Assembly (NCBI RefSeq): GCF_028888695.1
Contig: NZ_PNFF01000002.1
Location: 248,001 to 312,000, forward strand
Direction of reading: 5' to 3'
DNA: 64,000 bases
Source: Bacillus methanolicus
GTDB lineage: Bacteria; Bacillota; Bacilli; Bacillales; Cytobacillaceae
Under the pieces are notes generated by a model. The model saw nothing but the letters and a program-made list of their open reading frames with translations. It was not told the DNA's origin and searched no databases. The position numbers and the translations under genes are program-made. Shown here one piece after another: positions 50,694 to 59,573 of this stretch (within the stretch, counting starts at the first letter, position 1; every line of letters starts with the position of its first letter).

Positions 50694-53627
50694 TTATTCT
50701 GTTACTCTAAATTTCACAGAAGCTGTTTTTCCGTCTACTATGTAAGTAACAGCAAATGTGTCGCCTTTGCTAGCTCCTTTTACATCCACTACAGAAGTGC
50801 CATTCTTATCAACAGTAATTTGAGTATCATCCTCTTTAGCATCTACTAAGTTAGTAACTGTGAAAACTACGTTCTCAGGATTATAAGTGAACCCGTATTG
50901 ATCTGTAACTTTAAGTACTCCTTTAAGAGCTGCAGAATCATTATCAGTACTTAGATCAGTAGCTGCAACAGAAGCTACACCTTCTTTAACTTTCTCAGAA
51001 TCGAATTCAACTTTATCAGCTTTTGGAGCAACATTAGATAAAGTTATTTCTTTTGTTAAAGTTACTGGCTTGTCAGCTGCATCTACTACAATTGTAACTG
51101 TAGATTTTAGCTCTGTTTTATCTTTGAAAGCAGCTTCAAGCTCATCTGCTGTCTTAGCTACGTCAAGTTTACCAGTTTCTTTGTTGTAAGTTAGTAATGA
51201 ACCACTAGTGTGTACAGTGTAATTAGAAGCAGGTAAGAGAACTTTTTCGCCTTTTTCAGTTAAACCATATACTTTCAACTCTCGAGCATAAGTTTCATCA
51301 GTGTTTGCATAGATTGTTGCTACATCTGCTACTTCATATGAAGTAAATGCAGTCTTATCAGTAACGTTGAAAGTAACTTTAATTGGGCTAGTAGCAACAT
51401 CTTTACCGCCTTTTTGTAGTGTTAAAGTAATTTCTTCGCTACCTTTTTTCACACCTTCAACAACAATTTTATCGTTAGTTGACGAAATTTCCCCTGAAAC
51501 TTTTACAGAGTCGTTATTTTCTGTTTCCGCTGGAACCACTTTATAAGTGCCAAGGTTATCAGCTAGCTTGAAAGTACGTCCATATTGGTCTTTCACTTCA
51601 AGGTTCTTAACTGTAACTTCAGCCTTACCGCCAACAGCAACTGTAGTTGTTACATCTTTTAAGCTTTCAATAGTTACAGCTTCTGCTGCTTCTTTAACAT
51701 CTAAAGTTAACTGCGATACTTTACCAGTGCTTGTAGTGGCAATGATAACTTTGGTTCCTTTAGTAGCAGGTTTATATTCTAAATATGCATTACCGTTTTC
51801 ATCTGGTTTAAGAACAGGTTTTACATTATCTGTAGCGGAAAGAGTTAAACCAGTAATCTCTTTGAATTTTGTTAATGTATTTCCATATTGGTCAACAGCA
51901 GTGAAAGGAATTTTCACAGTATCGCCAGCCGCAACGATTTCTGCTGGAGCAGTCATTGAGAATGAATCAAGTTTAGTAGCAGCTTTCACATTCACTTCAA
52001 ATTGTGAAACCTTACCAGTAGTTTTTGAAATAGCTGTGATGATTGCTTTACCGCCTAGTGAAGAGTTTTCACCAAATTGTAATTCAAGACCTACTTGGTT
52101 TTTATCTTTACCTTGGCCATCTTTTGCTGTTTTAACAGAAACTAAAGATGGATTAGAAGAAGTAAATAATACATCAGAATTAACTTGAGCAGCTTTTACA
52201 GCTTTTCCATACTGATCTTTCGCATCAATCAATAAAGCGAAATCAGTAATTGTTGCATCGCTAGTCAATTCTTTTCCATCTTTATGATAAAGTCCTTGGA
52301 ATTCTACTGTGTCAACGACTGAAGCGTTACTTATTGTAACTACACCAGTAACAACAGTATTTGTAGCTGCATTAATACCAGTTAGAGCTACTTTATCCCC
52401 AACTTTGAAAGTTCCTGCTGAAGTTAATGTTAGAGTTCCTTTATCATCGTCTTCAGCTGTAATACCGTTAGAAGCAGTCCATGTAAGACCAGTTGAAAGC
52501 GGTGATTTTGTAATATCTTCACCATATTGGTTTAGTACGCGATAGGCAACAGTAGCTTTTTTTCCATCAGCTGTAAGAGGAGCTACCTCTCCAAGCAATT
52601 CAATTTTTGCTACCTTTTCGTTTTCTACTTTTACAGAACCGCTTAAAGCTTCTTTAGAAATGCCTGTAACATTAACTGTGTACTCGCCTTCAAAAAGTTT
52701 GCTAGCTAATTCTAGTTCAACTGATTTTTTATCAGCAGATAATGTAGTCTTAGCAACATTAATTGTTACAGAACCTTTTTTAACTTCAAATTTAGCTTTT
52801 GTATCATCAATAGCTTTATTAAATTGAACTTTAATAGTTTTAGCGTTAATCGCACTTACGCTTTCAACTTTCGGAGTTAAAGCAGCTTCATAAGCAGCTT
52901 TTACTTTTGTATTTTCTGCTGTTAACTCTGCTTTGAAAGTTTCAGTAACTTTAGGTAAATATTCGTTGGCAGCTGCTAAAGCTTTTTCAGCTGTAGCTAG
53001 ATCGCCTTTGTTAACTGCTTCTTCAGCCGCACGCAATTTCATTGCAACTGTTACATCATATATTAAGCTATCGCGAACATCTTGAGCAGCTGTTTTGAAT
53101 TCTGAACGAAGTAATTCACGAGTAGTTTTACCATAAACTCGGTCTAAGATTACTGTACGTGTTTTTAATTCATAAGAGATTTCATGATAATATTTTTCAG
53201 CGGCAGCAAGATCTTTATCTGCAATTGCTTTCTCTAATGCTACTCTCTTACCATCAAGCTTTGTTGCATAGTTGTAAGCGTCGATGTAAGTTACAACGCG
53301 TTTTTTAATGTACTCATTGTATGTAGAGTCTAATTCTGCCAAGTAAGCATCTTTCTTAGATCCACCGGCTTTGTTAACCAAAGCTTTCGCGTTGTTGTAA
53401 GCAGCTTTTGCAGCGTTGTACTCTTTGTATACCACTTTGATGTCAGCGAATTCGCCTTTAGCTGTTACATCGCTGTAAGTGTGGTATGCTTTTTTCATTT
53501 GTGTTACAGCTTTGCTAACTTCGACAGCAACGTTGCTGGCAGCGTCAGTTTGAGCCGGAGCAGAAGCTACGAAAGCAGAAGCAGCAACCGCGGATGCAGC
53601 AGCTAATTTGATAGCTTTCTTCTTCAT
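50694..53627 (-). CDS. S-layer protein, SbsC-type
   Basis: 977 residues from ATG 53627, GGGAG 10 bases upstream; seven extra upstream codons overlap that site. Signal peptide KKKAIKLAAASAVAASAFVA, cleavage near TDAA. Residues 35-270 form the SbsC-type coiled-coil domain that binds the secondary cell-wall polymer (AYLAELDSTYNEYIKKRVVTYIDAYNY, DRVYGKTTRELLRSEFKTAAQDVRDSL). The rest is a chain of Ig-like domains (Big-like, about 280-977), many starting with a DQYG motif, which form the lattice. Very Ala/Thr/Val/Lys-rich, almost free of Cys and Met. A long structured leader and strong terminator suit heavy expression. This is the probable main S-layer subunit. Confidence 0.92.
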   Translation of the reverse strand: MKKKAIKLAAASAVAASAFVASAPAQTDAASNVAVEVSKAVTQMKKAYHTYSDVTAKGEFADIKVVYKEYNAAKAAYNNAKALVNKAGGSKKDAYLAELDSTYNEYIKKRVVTYIDAYNYATKLDGKRVALEKAIADKDLAAAEKYYHEISYELKTRTVILDRVYGKTTRELLRSEFKTAAQDVRDSLIYDVTVAMKLRAAEEAVNKGDLATAEKALAAANEYLPKVTETFKAELTAENTKVKAAYEAALTPKVESVSAINAKTIKVQFNKAIDDTKAKFEVKKGSVTINVAKTTLSADKKSVELELASKLFEGEYTVNVTGISKEALSGSVKVENEKVAKIELLGEVAPLTADGKKATVAYRVLNQYGEDITKSPLSTGLTWTASNGITAEDDDKGTLTLTSAGTFKVGDKVALTGINAATNTVVTGVVTISNASVVDTVEFQGLYHKDGKELTSDATITDFALLIDAKDQYGKAVKAAQVNSDVLFTSSNPSLVSVKTAKDGQGKDKNQVGLELQFGENSSLGGKAIITAISKTTGKVSQFEVNVKAATKLDSFSMTAPAEIVAAGDTVKIPFTAVDQYGNTLTKFKEITGLTLSATDNVKPVLKPDENGNAYLEYKPATKGTKVIIATTSTGKVSQLTLDVKEAAEAVTIESLKDVTTTVAVGGKAEVTVKNLEVKDQYGRTFKLADNLGTYKVVPAETENNDSVKVSGEISSTNDKIVVEGVKKGSEEITLTLQKGGKDVATSPIKVTFNVTDKTAFTSYEVADVATIYANTDETYARELKVYGLTEKGEKVLLPASNYTVHTSGSLLTYNKETGKLDVAKTADELEAAFKDKTELKSTVTIVVDAADKPVTLTKEITLSNVAPKADKVEFDSEKVKEGVASVAATDLSTDNDSAALKGVLKVTDQYGFTYNPENVVFTVTNLVDAKEDDTQITVDKNGTSVVDVKGASKGDTFAVTYIVDGKTASVKFRVTE

Positions 53628-53669
53628 AGGTTTGTATTCTCCCTTCAATATTTAATGTAGTACAATGAT

Positions 53670-53835
53670 TGCATTGGTTGGTAAGCTCTTTAGGCTTGCA
53701 GATCATTGCCTATCAAACTTAACGATAATTATACTAAAGTTCTTTGGAAATATCAAACTGTATATCTATTTCCTGCTTAACTTTAGTAATAGCTTGTAAG
53801 AGTCTTAGCAACTGGTTTAATTACCAACCGCTCTC
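53670..53835 (-). promoter_or_regulatory. Folded 5' leader of the S-layer mRNA
   Basis: GGTTGGTAA (53676-53684) pairs with TTACCAACC (53821-53829), enclosing ACTAAAGTT...GGAAATA (53733-53752) pairing with TATTTCC...AACTTTAGT (53767-53787). The region is untranslated and 40-200 bases before the start codon. A -10-like TATTAT lies just beyond it on the minus strand (about 53845). Such leaders stabilise S-layer transcripts in other Bacillaceae. Confidence 0.65.
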
Positions 53836-54275
53836 ACATTTCCTATAATAATACATATTTAGAGGAAATTCTAGGGTTTTATTGTTGTTTTTGAGCTTTT
53901 TTCATTAGTAATTGTTTCCTCTAGTGCTAAGTTTATCTTAAAACACGCACTTTATGATTATATTCTATGTACCTAATAAAATTCCACCTTTTTATATTGT
54001 GTCTATATTTATCCAAAAATCGTTATAAATAAAGGAATACTATGGCAGTACATATTGTTTGTGGAATAGATAGTCATTATTTTACTTTTATTGATGCTTC
54101 AATTTTCCTATTGTATCGACCCTTATAAAATGAGTTTTAACAACGTATTATTTTCTTTTAGTAAGTTCACATCTTCTCTTTAGGATCCGTTTTATCGAAA
54201 TAACGTAACCTAACGTTTAACAGTCAATTTTGTGCAGTTATACTGCAATAGTAAAACTGTCTGCTGCATAAAAAG
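53836..54275. other. Intergenic region upstream of S-layer gene
   Basis: About 440 AT-rich bases without a credible gene between the S-layer leader and the terminator of the next S-layer-like gene. It should contain the S-layer promoter(s). Nothing else recognised. Confidence 0.5.
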
Positions 54276-54304
54276 TAACGCCCCTGCATGAGGAGCGTTT
54301 CGAA
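54274..54304 (-). terminator. Rho-independent terminator
   Basis: AACGCTCC and GGGGCGTT pair around TCATGCA on the minus strand, followed by ACTTTTTA. Confidence 0.78.
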
Positions 54305-54309
54305 AAAGA

Positions 54310-56511
54310 TTATTGAGTAACAAGGTTCCACTTTGTTCCGTCAAATGTAGCTTTTACAGATTCAGCGAGCCGGTTTCCTGCTTTGTCGTATAGAACTTGA
54401 TCTTTATATTCGACTGTATCATTCGCAGCAATGTTTTCTGTTGCGAATGTCCAAGTGTGGTTGTCAGCATTTACAGTTACGGATTTTAAAGTTCCGGCGC
54501 CTGTATATTTAAACAGGGCATTGGCTTGCGTTTGGTCCAGATTCGCAGACTGGATCGCAACTAGTTCGCCTGCCGTATTTTTATAGTAAAGAGCTTCCGA
54601 TGCTGTGATTACAGGTGAAGCTGCATCTCCTGAAACAGTTAAAGCAGGAGCTGTTTTGTCAATTTCAAATGTGATCGTTTGCTTGTTTCCGGCAAAGTCG
54701 GTTGCTGTCACTTCGTAAACACCTTGTTCTGTTAAAGCAGTTCCAAGTTGATAGTTTAAGATCGCAGTGTTGTCTTTTTTAACGGCTACAGAAGCAATAT
54801 CTGCAGTATCAGATGTCAAAGTAACATTTTGATTTGTTACTGCTTTGTCAGTTGTTCCTTTTAACACAGGAGCTGTTGTATCAATCACAACCGGGAATGA
54901 TTTAACATTTCCATTGATTTTTACAATGAGAGATGCCGTATCGCCCTCTTTGCCTGTTAACGTGATGTTCTCACCGCTTACGGTGAAGACAGACTCTTTG
55001 TTTGAATAAAGCTGAACATCAGCGTTCTTAAGATCCGCTTCCGCTCCGTATTGGTCTTTCGCAGTGAAGTATCCTGCGTCCACAAGAGCATCAAAGCTTG
55101 TATTTTTGTTCAAATAAACTTTGTCTTTTCCTTGGGCAAGGTCAAAGCTTTGAACGGCGGAAGCAGATTTCACTTCGATCGGAAGGACATAGTCTTCTTC
55201 ATTCCATGTAACCGTTAAGTTTGCTTTACCGGCAGAAACCGGTGTAATTTGGCCGCTGGCATTGACAACAAATACTTTTTCATCAGAAGACTTAAATGTC
55301 GCGCCTGGGAAATTTGCTAAAGTAAGTGGTTTGTCCACTGCCTCGGCAACTGTTTTGCCATTTAAAGTGACAGCTTCTGTCGGGTCAAATTGAAATTTTT
55401 GCCCGATGACTGCATAGGAAGCATCTTCCCCGCTTTCAGTTGTCAGCCTGCCTTTTGAAATTTTTTTATATTGATCTCCGTCGACAATGTTTACTGTTGC
55501 TGCCAAAAGTACTTCTTTTGTTTCATCGTCGATCAGTTCGATTCTTACCGTACCGGTTGCAGTTAAACCTGTTTTTTGATAAGCGTCTTTGAGAGTTCCA
55601 TCTTCGTTAAAGTACCCTTTGTCGTCTCGGACACTAAAACCGAATTCATAGGGATCGATCTCCCACTCGTTTCCATCTCCATCAAGAAATGCGAAGAGCT
55701 GAAATCCGTTAATTTCGGTTGATCCGGTGGGAAACTCAACTCCTTCAACAAGAGCGACCTCTTCTATTTCAGGATAATATTTTTCAATCACTTCACTATA
55801 GTAGTTAGTGAGAACATCAAGAAGATCTTCATCTTCGACATGATTGAACCACTTTTCAATGTTTGCTGCATATTTTTCAGCTGAATCGAAGTCTTCTTTT
55901 TGCAGCGCGGCTTCCAGTCGGCCGATTTCAATATAGATACTTACAGGGTAAAGCGCTGCTTGTTTTGCCTCTTCCGCCGGCAGCTTGTATGTTTCTAAAA
56001 TTGCCTGGCGAGTTGATTGGCCGTAAACGCGGTATAAGTAAGCCGCTTGTTTCTTAATTTCATAAGAAAGAGCATGGTAAGCTTTTGTTGCTTCGGCCAT
56101 TTTTCCTTCTGCCAAATAGTTTTCCATTTCTTCTTGAGCTTTGATCAGTTTTTTGCCGGAAGTGATGGCATCGATGTAAGTTGCCGTACGGTCGATCCAT
56201 AGTTTTACAGTATCAAGGCGTGCGTTTAAACGTTCTTTTTCCTTGCCGGAAAGCTTGTTTACTGCTGCCTTGGCTGCTGTATAATCTTTTTTTGCTTTGT
56301 TGTAAAGTGACCATGGCTGAGTAACAGCGTCGGCGTTGTAATCAACCGAAATCGCACGGATTAACGGAACTTTGTTGGATTCCGCTTTTAATACAAGGTT
56401 TTCTGCTGTTGATGCCGCTTCTGATTGTGCAGGGTTTACGGCTGCATAAGCTGTAGCTGCTATGGTTGTTGCAGCAGCAATTTTCATTGCTTTTCTGAAT
56501 TTTTTCTCCAC
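54310..56511 (-). CDS. S-layer-like protein with SbsC-type wall-binding domain
   Basis: 733 residues from GTG 56511 (AAGGTGG eight bases upstream; an earlier GTG lies inside that site). Signal peptide FRKAMKIAAATTIAATAYAA, cleavage near SEAA. Residues 40-250 match the wall-binding region of the two other SbsC-type proteins here (RLNARLDTVKLWIDRTATYIDAI, LYRVYGQSTRQAILETY). An acidic segment with DGDGNEWEIDPYEFG (about 275) may bind calcium. Ig-like or Big-type domains follow (ATFKSSDEKVFVVNASGQITPVSAGKANLTV; ATDFAGNKQTITFEIDKTAP). It may be a minor or alternative S-layer subunit, or a surface adhesin on the same wall polymer. Confidence 0.86.
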   Translation of the reverse strand: MEKKFRKAMKIAAATTIAATAYAAVNPAQSEAASTAENLVLKAESNKVPLIRAISVDYNADAVTQPWSLYNKAKKDYTAAKAAVNKLSGKEKERLNARLDTVKLWIDRTATYIDAITSGKKLIKAQEEMENYLAEGKMAEATKAYHALSYEIKKQAAYLYRVYGQSTRQAILETYKLPAEEAKQAALYPVSIYIEIGRLEAALQKEDFDSAEKYAANIEKWFNHVEDEDLLDVLTNYYSEVIEKYYPEIEEVALVEGVEFPTGSTEINGFQLFAFLDGDGNEWEIDPYEFGFSVRDDKGYFNEDGTLKDAYQKTGLTATGTVRIELIDDETKEVLLAATVNIVDGDQYKKISKGRLTTESGEDASYAVIGQKFQFDPTEAVTLNGKTVAEAVDKPLTLANFPGATFKSSDEKVFVVNASGQITPVSAGKANLTVTWNEEDYVLPIEVKSASAVQSFDLAQGKDKVYLNKNTSFDALVDAGYFTAKDQYGAEADLKNADVQLYSNKESVFTVSGENITLTGKEGDTASLIVKINGNVKSFPVVIDTTAPVLKGTTDKAVTNQNVTLTSDTADIASVAVKKDNTAILNYQLGTALTEQGVYEVTATDFAGNKQTITFEIDKTAPALTVSGDAASPVITASEALYYKNTAGELVAIQSANLDQTQANALFKYTGAGTLKSVTVNADNHTWTFATENIAANDTVEYKDQVLYDKAGNRLAESVKATFDGTKWNLVTQ

Positions 56512-56644
56512 TGTTGTTTCCACCTTTTCTAGGAATATAGTAAATTGCTAAATATTATATCTGTTTCCAGACCTGTTATTATCATAATTTGAAAATATTA
56601 GGATTTCATTATGATTTTATTGGTAATTTTGCTGTAGGTTGGAA

Positions 56645-56691
56645 AAGGGCCCGGCCCCTATTTTCACAGGGGCCGGACCCTTTACATTACT
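56645..56691. repeat. GGTCCGGCCCC hairpin repeat, copy 5
   Basis: AAGGGCCCGGCCCCT and AGGGGCCGGACCCTT pair around ATTTTCAC. The right arm overlaps the last codons of the S41 peptidase gene, so the element has become part of its 3' end and probably ends its transcript. Confidence 0.75.
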
Positions 56692-58067
56692 TTGATTTCT
56701 ACATAAATCCCTTGTTTCATTTGCCGGGTATTTTCTGCTTTCCATTTTGGATGGACGATGAGCAAGTACTTTTCTTTCGATTGAAGGTTCTGTTTCGGTA
56801 TGATTTTGATTGTTTTCTCATCAATTGATTGTACGTCCACCGGGACTTCTTTTCCGCCGAGCTGGATTAATTGAACATCTCTTGCCGTTGTTCCTGTCCA
56901 GTTCATTTTCATGTTCATTTTAATGGTAAATGTTTTCGTGACAGGTACGTTTTGAAGGGCAGGCAGCTTTTTGTAGCTGCGAATTGCTGCAACGAGCTGG
57001 TCACGATGGGATGCCAGCAGTTCCTCACCTTCTGCTGTTTTGACATTTGGCGCCACTCCGACCTCATGAACCGGCACCCCTTTTGGGGAGAAAAACTTGG
57101 CAGTCGTTAATTTTAAAACACTCTCATCACTTAATGGAAAAAACGACTGCATTGAGCCTTTGCCGAATGAGTTTTGTCCATATAAAATTGCACCTTTTTG
57201 TTCTTTTACAGAAGCTGATACCATTTCCGATGCACTGGCACTATAAGCGTTTATTAGAATATGGACCGGCGACGTAAATTTTGCAGACTGCGGAATCACA
57301 TTAAATACATGGGGCTTGTTTGATTTATCACGCAGTTGAAAAGCTTTCGTAACGTTTGGGAAAAACCCGGCAACTTCCTGGGCCGCCGAAACATAGCCTC
57401 CGCCATTATCGCGAATATCAAAGATCCAGCCTTTTGCTCCTTTCAGTTTTTGAATAGCTGCAGAAATATCTTTAGCTGAATCAAGGGCAAAACTGTTTAA
57501 ACGCACATAACCAATATTTCCGCCGAGCATCTCATATTCTACGTTTTGTATTTGAATAACTTCCCTGACAAGTGTTTGAGTAAAAGATTGGCCTGTATCA
57601 GGTCTTACATATGTAAGAGTAACCGAGGTGTTTTCTTTTCCGCTTAGGGAAGAAATGGCTGTTTGAACCGATTCACCTGCTAATGATTGTCCATTTATGT
57701 TCGTAATAACATCCCCGGTTTGAATTCCGGCCCGCTCAGCAGGACTTCCCGGAAATACAGCTAAAATCTTCACTCCCCTTGGATCTTCCTCCAGCATGAC
57801 TCCAATTCCTACAAACTGGTTTTCAATTGCATTGGTAAATTCATTGAACTCCTCCGCCGTCATGTAAACAGAATAAGGATCGAGGTACCTTGTAATCTCT
57901 TTTATCGTCGGCTTATTTAACACCCAATCTGGAACATCTTCTACATAGTAATTGCGAATAATATCCCTGGCTTCATCAATCGGTTCAGCTGCTGAGACAT
58001 AAGTTGTTGTTTGGGTAACAAACAGAAAGACAAGTAATACACTGAGATACTTTTTTAAATGCTGCAT
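56682..58067 (-). CDS. S41-family (C-terminal processing) peptidase
   Basis: 461 residues, with an N-terminal signal sequence (KKYLSVLLVFLFVTQTTTYVSAA). Residues 65-175 include a PDZ domain (GIGVMLEEDPRGVKILAVFPGSPAERAGIQTGDVI). The S41 core follows: GWIFDIRDNGGGYVSAAQEVA, the nucleophile Ser in NAYSASASEMVS and the general-base Lys in GQNSFGKGSMQSFFPL. CtpA/CtpB-like enzymes cleave C-terminal tails of wall or sporulation proteins with this Ser-Lys pair. The C-terminal 95 residues look like an extra beta domain. Between S-layer and WG-domain genes, surface-protein processing is a fair guess. No clear membrane anchor beyond the signal. Confidence 0.9.
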   Translation of the reverse strand: MQHLKKYLSVLLVFLFVTQTTTYVSAAEPIDEARDIIRNYYVEDVPDWVLNKPTIKEITRYLDPYSVYMTAEEFNEFTNAIENQFVGIGVMLEEDPRGVKILAVFPGSPAERAGIQTGDVITNINGQSLAGESVQTAISSLSGKENTSVTLTYVRPDTGQSFTQTLVREVIQIQNVEYEMLGGNIGYVRLNSFALDSAKDISAAIQKLKGAKGWIFDIRDNGGGYVSAAQEVAGFFPNVTKAFQLRDKSNKPHVFNVIPQSAKFTSPVHILINAYSASASEMVSASVKEQKGAILYGQNSFGKGSMQSFFPLSDESVLKLTTAKFFSPKGVPVHEVGVAPNVKTAEGEELLASHRDQLVAAIRSYKKLPALQNVPVTKTFTIKMNMKMNWTGTTARDVQLIQLGGKEVPVDVQSIDEKTIKIIPKQNLQSKEKYLLIVHPKWKAENTRQMKQGIYVEIKVM

Positions 58068-58299
58068 TGCCGCTATCCTCCGCCTTTTAAGAAAATGACA
58101 TTATAGTAAAAAAATAGATTTATATACATTTTAAATAGAATGATAGGAATTTAAAAGAAGCAAATTTGGGAAATTTGAGGAAGGGGAGTAAATCCGTGAA
58201 GTAGATGAAAAGTAGCAATAATTTCTTACATTTAATTTCCAATTATAAAAATATATACTATACTAGATACAAAGATTAATAAGGAGGGAAAAATTACAT

Positions 58300-59133
58300 A
58301 TGAAGAAGTTTGTCGGACTGTTTTTATCATTATTTTTGCTCTTAGGAGCATACACGCCAACTACTTCTGCTGCAGATTTAAACTTCTGCGATCAATTTAA
58401 AGGCGTAAAGAAAATTTGGTGGGATGGAATGGAACTGAAGCCCGGCCAAATTGGACGATTAACTGTCTTACAAGATACTCCTCTTTATAAAGTAACCGGG
58501 GAGAAAAAAGTATTTGCACGAACATTAAAAAAAGGTGAGTTTTACCGAATTTACGCTTTTAAGCCGGGTATGTTAAGCGTCGGCGGGGGATATTATATCA
58601 ATCGCGATACAAAAGTAAAATATGAAACACCTAGCCAGACGAAGTTAAGAGCTGTTCAATGTATCCACAATCCATATGGATCCAAAGGCAACCCATCTGT
58701 ATTAGGAGAAGTATGGAATGTGAAAGTGAACGATTGGCTCGACGGCCAAAAACAGTATCAAATTACAATGGTAGATGCTGTGACTGACGGAAATACAGCT
58801 TGGCAAATGATTAAAGAGGCAAACATGTTTAATGCTCCGCCACCGGCAGGCAAGAAATATGTTCTTGCCAAGTTCAGAGTGAAACTAATAAAGTTTGAAG
58901 GTAAAACATTTGATGCATTTGACGTTAACCCGGGAAGGTTTGATGCAGTCAGCAAAAATGGCGTAGTGTATGATCTTGCCGTAGTTGTTCCACCGAAACC
59001 TCATCTATCTGAAATTTATGAAGGAGGAGAAACCGAAGGCTGGGCAGCATTCCTCGTAAATAGTAATGATGAACCTCGGATTGTATGGCAGCGCGGCCTC
59101 GCTGACGAAATCTGGTTCTCTTTGAAAAAATAA
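58300..59133 (+). CDS. Secreted WG-domain protein with DUF4352-like C-terminus
   Basis: 277 residues, ATG 58300 with AAGGAGGGA upstream. Signal peptide KKFVGLFLSLFLLLGAYT, cleavage near TSAA. WG domain at residues 42-115 (WWDGMELKPGQIGRLTVLQDT to VKYETPSQTKL). Residues 130-277 form a beta-sandwich-like domain with GKKYVLAKFRVKLIKFEGKTFDAFDV, GGETEGWAAFLV and IVWQRG, which resembles DUF4352/telokin-like extracellular domains. It is 45 kb from the other WG-domain genes, so the domain is not confined to one tandem cluster. Terminator follows directly. Confidence 0.83.
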   Translation: MKKFVGLFLSLFLLLGAYTPTTSAADLNFCDQFKGVKKIWWDGMELKPGQIGRLTVLQDTPLYKVTGEKKVFARTLKKGEFYRIYAFKPGMLSVGGGYYINRDTKVKYETPSQTKLRAVQCIHNPYGSKGNPSVLGEVWNVKVNDWLDGQKQYQITMVDAVTDGNTAWQMIKEANMFNAPPPAGKKYVLAKFRVKLIKFEGKTFDAFDVNPGRFDAVSKNGVVYDLAVVVPPKPHLSEIYEGGETEGWAAFLVNSNDEPRIVWQRGLADEIWFSLKK

Positions 59134-59141
59134 TTCCTGTT

Positions 59142-59177
59142 ATCCCTCTTGCGTGGACAGCAAGAGGGATTTTTAGT
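59142..59177 (+). terminator. Rho-independent terminator
   Basis: ATCCCTCTTGC and GCAAGAGGGAT, seven-base loop, then TTTTTAG. Confidence 0.92.
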
Positions 59178-59345
59178 AAAAAGGATCGCTCTGTATTGAA
59201 GGAATCTGACCCTGCCTCATTTTTTATGAAAAAAGGGTTGCTCTGTTATTTCCGTTTAATAGTGAATAGGGGCTGACTCAAACAACCATGTCCTGAAAGA
59301 CACCACGATAGATGAGTCTTCAAGATAAGACACCGTATAAAAACC

Positions 59346-59435
59346 AAAGGGTCAGACCTTTCCAAAACAATATATAGATAAACATTAATAAAATCATTCT
59401 ATATATTGACATTGTTGGAGGGTGTCAGACCCTTT
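59346..59435. repeat. GGTGTCAGACCC hairpin repeat, copy 6
   Basis: AAAGGGTCAGACC and GGTGTCAGACCCTTT form outer arms, with CAATATATAGA/TCTATATATTG pairing inside. 59178-59345 holds a further degraded GGCTGACTC/GAGTC stretch. No gene lies in 59134-59573. Confidence 0.75.
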
Positions 59436-59537
59436 ATTTTCAAAAAATTCTTCATTATCTTAATGATTTCCTGAAAAAATTTACCAATAAAAACAAATTA
59501 GTCGTATTTTAAAATATTCCAGTATCACGACTTTCAC

Positions 59538-59571
59538 CTAAAAAAAGAAGACAGCTTTTGCTGCCTTCAAA
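59538..59571 (-). terminator. Terminator of the PBP gene
   Basis: GAAGGCAGC and GCTGTCTTC pair around AAAA on the minus strand, followed by seven T, three bases after the stop. Confidence 0.88.
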
Positions 59572-59573
59572 TT

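Noticed and set aside
51547-52188. 213-codon plus frame inside the S-layer gene
   Set aside because: Antisense shadow of a strongly biased (Ala/Thr/Val-rich) coding sequence.
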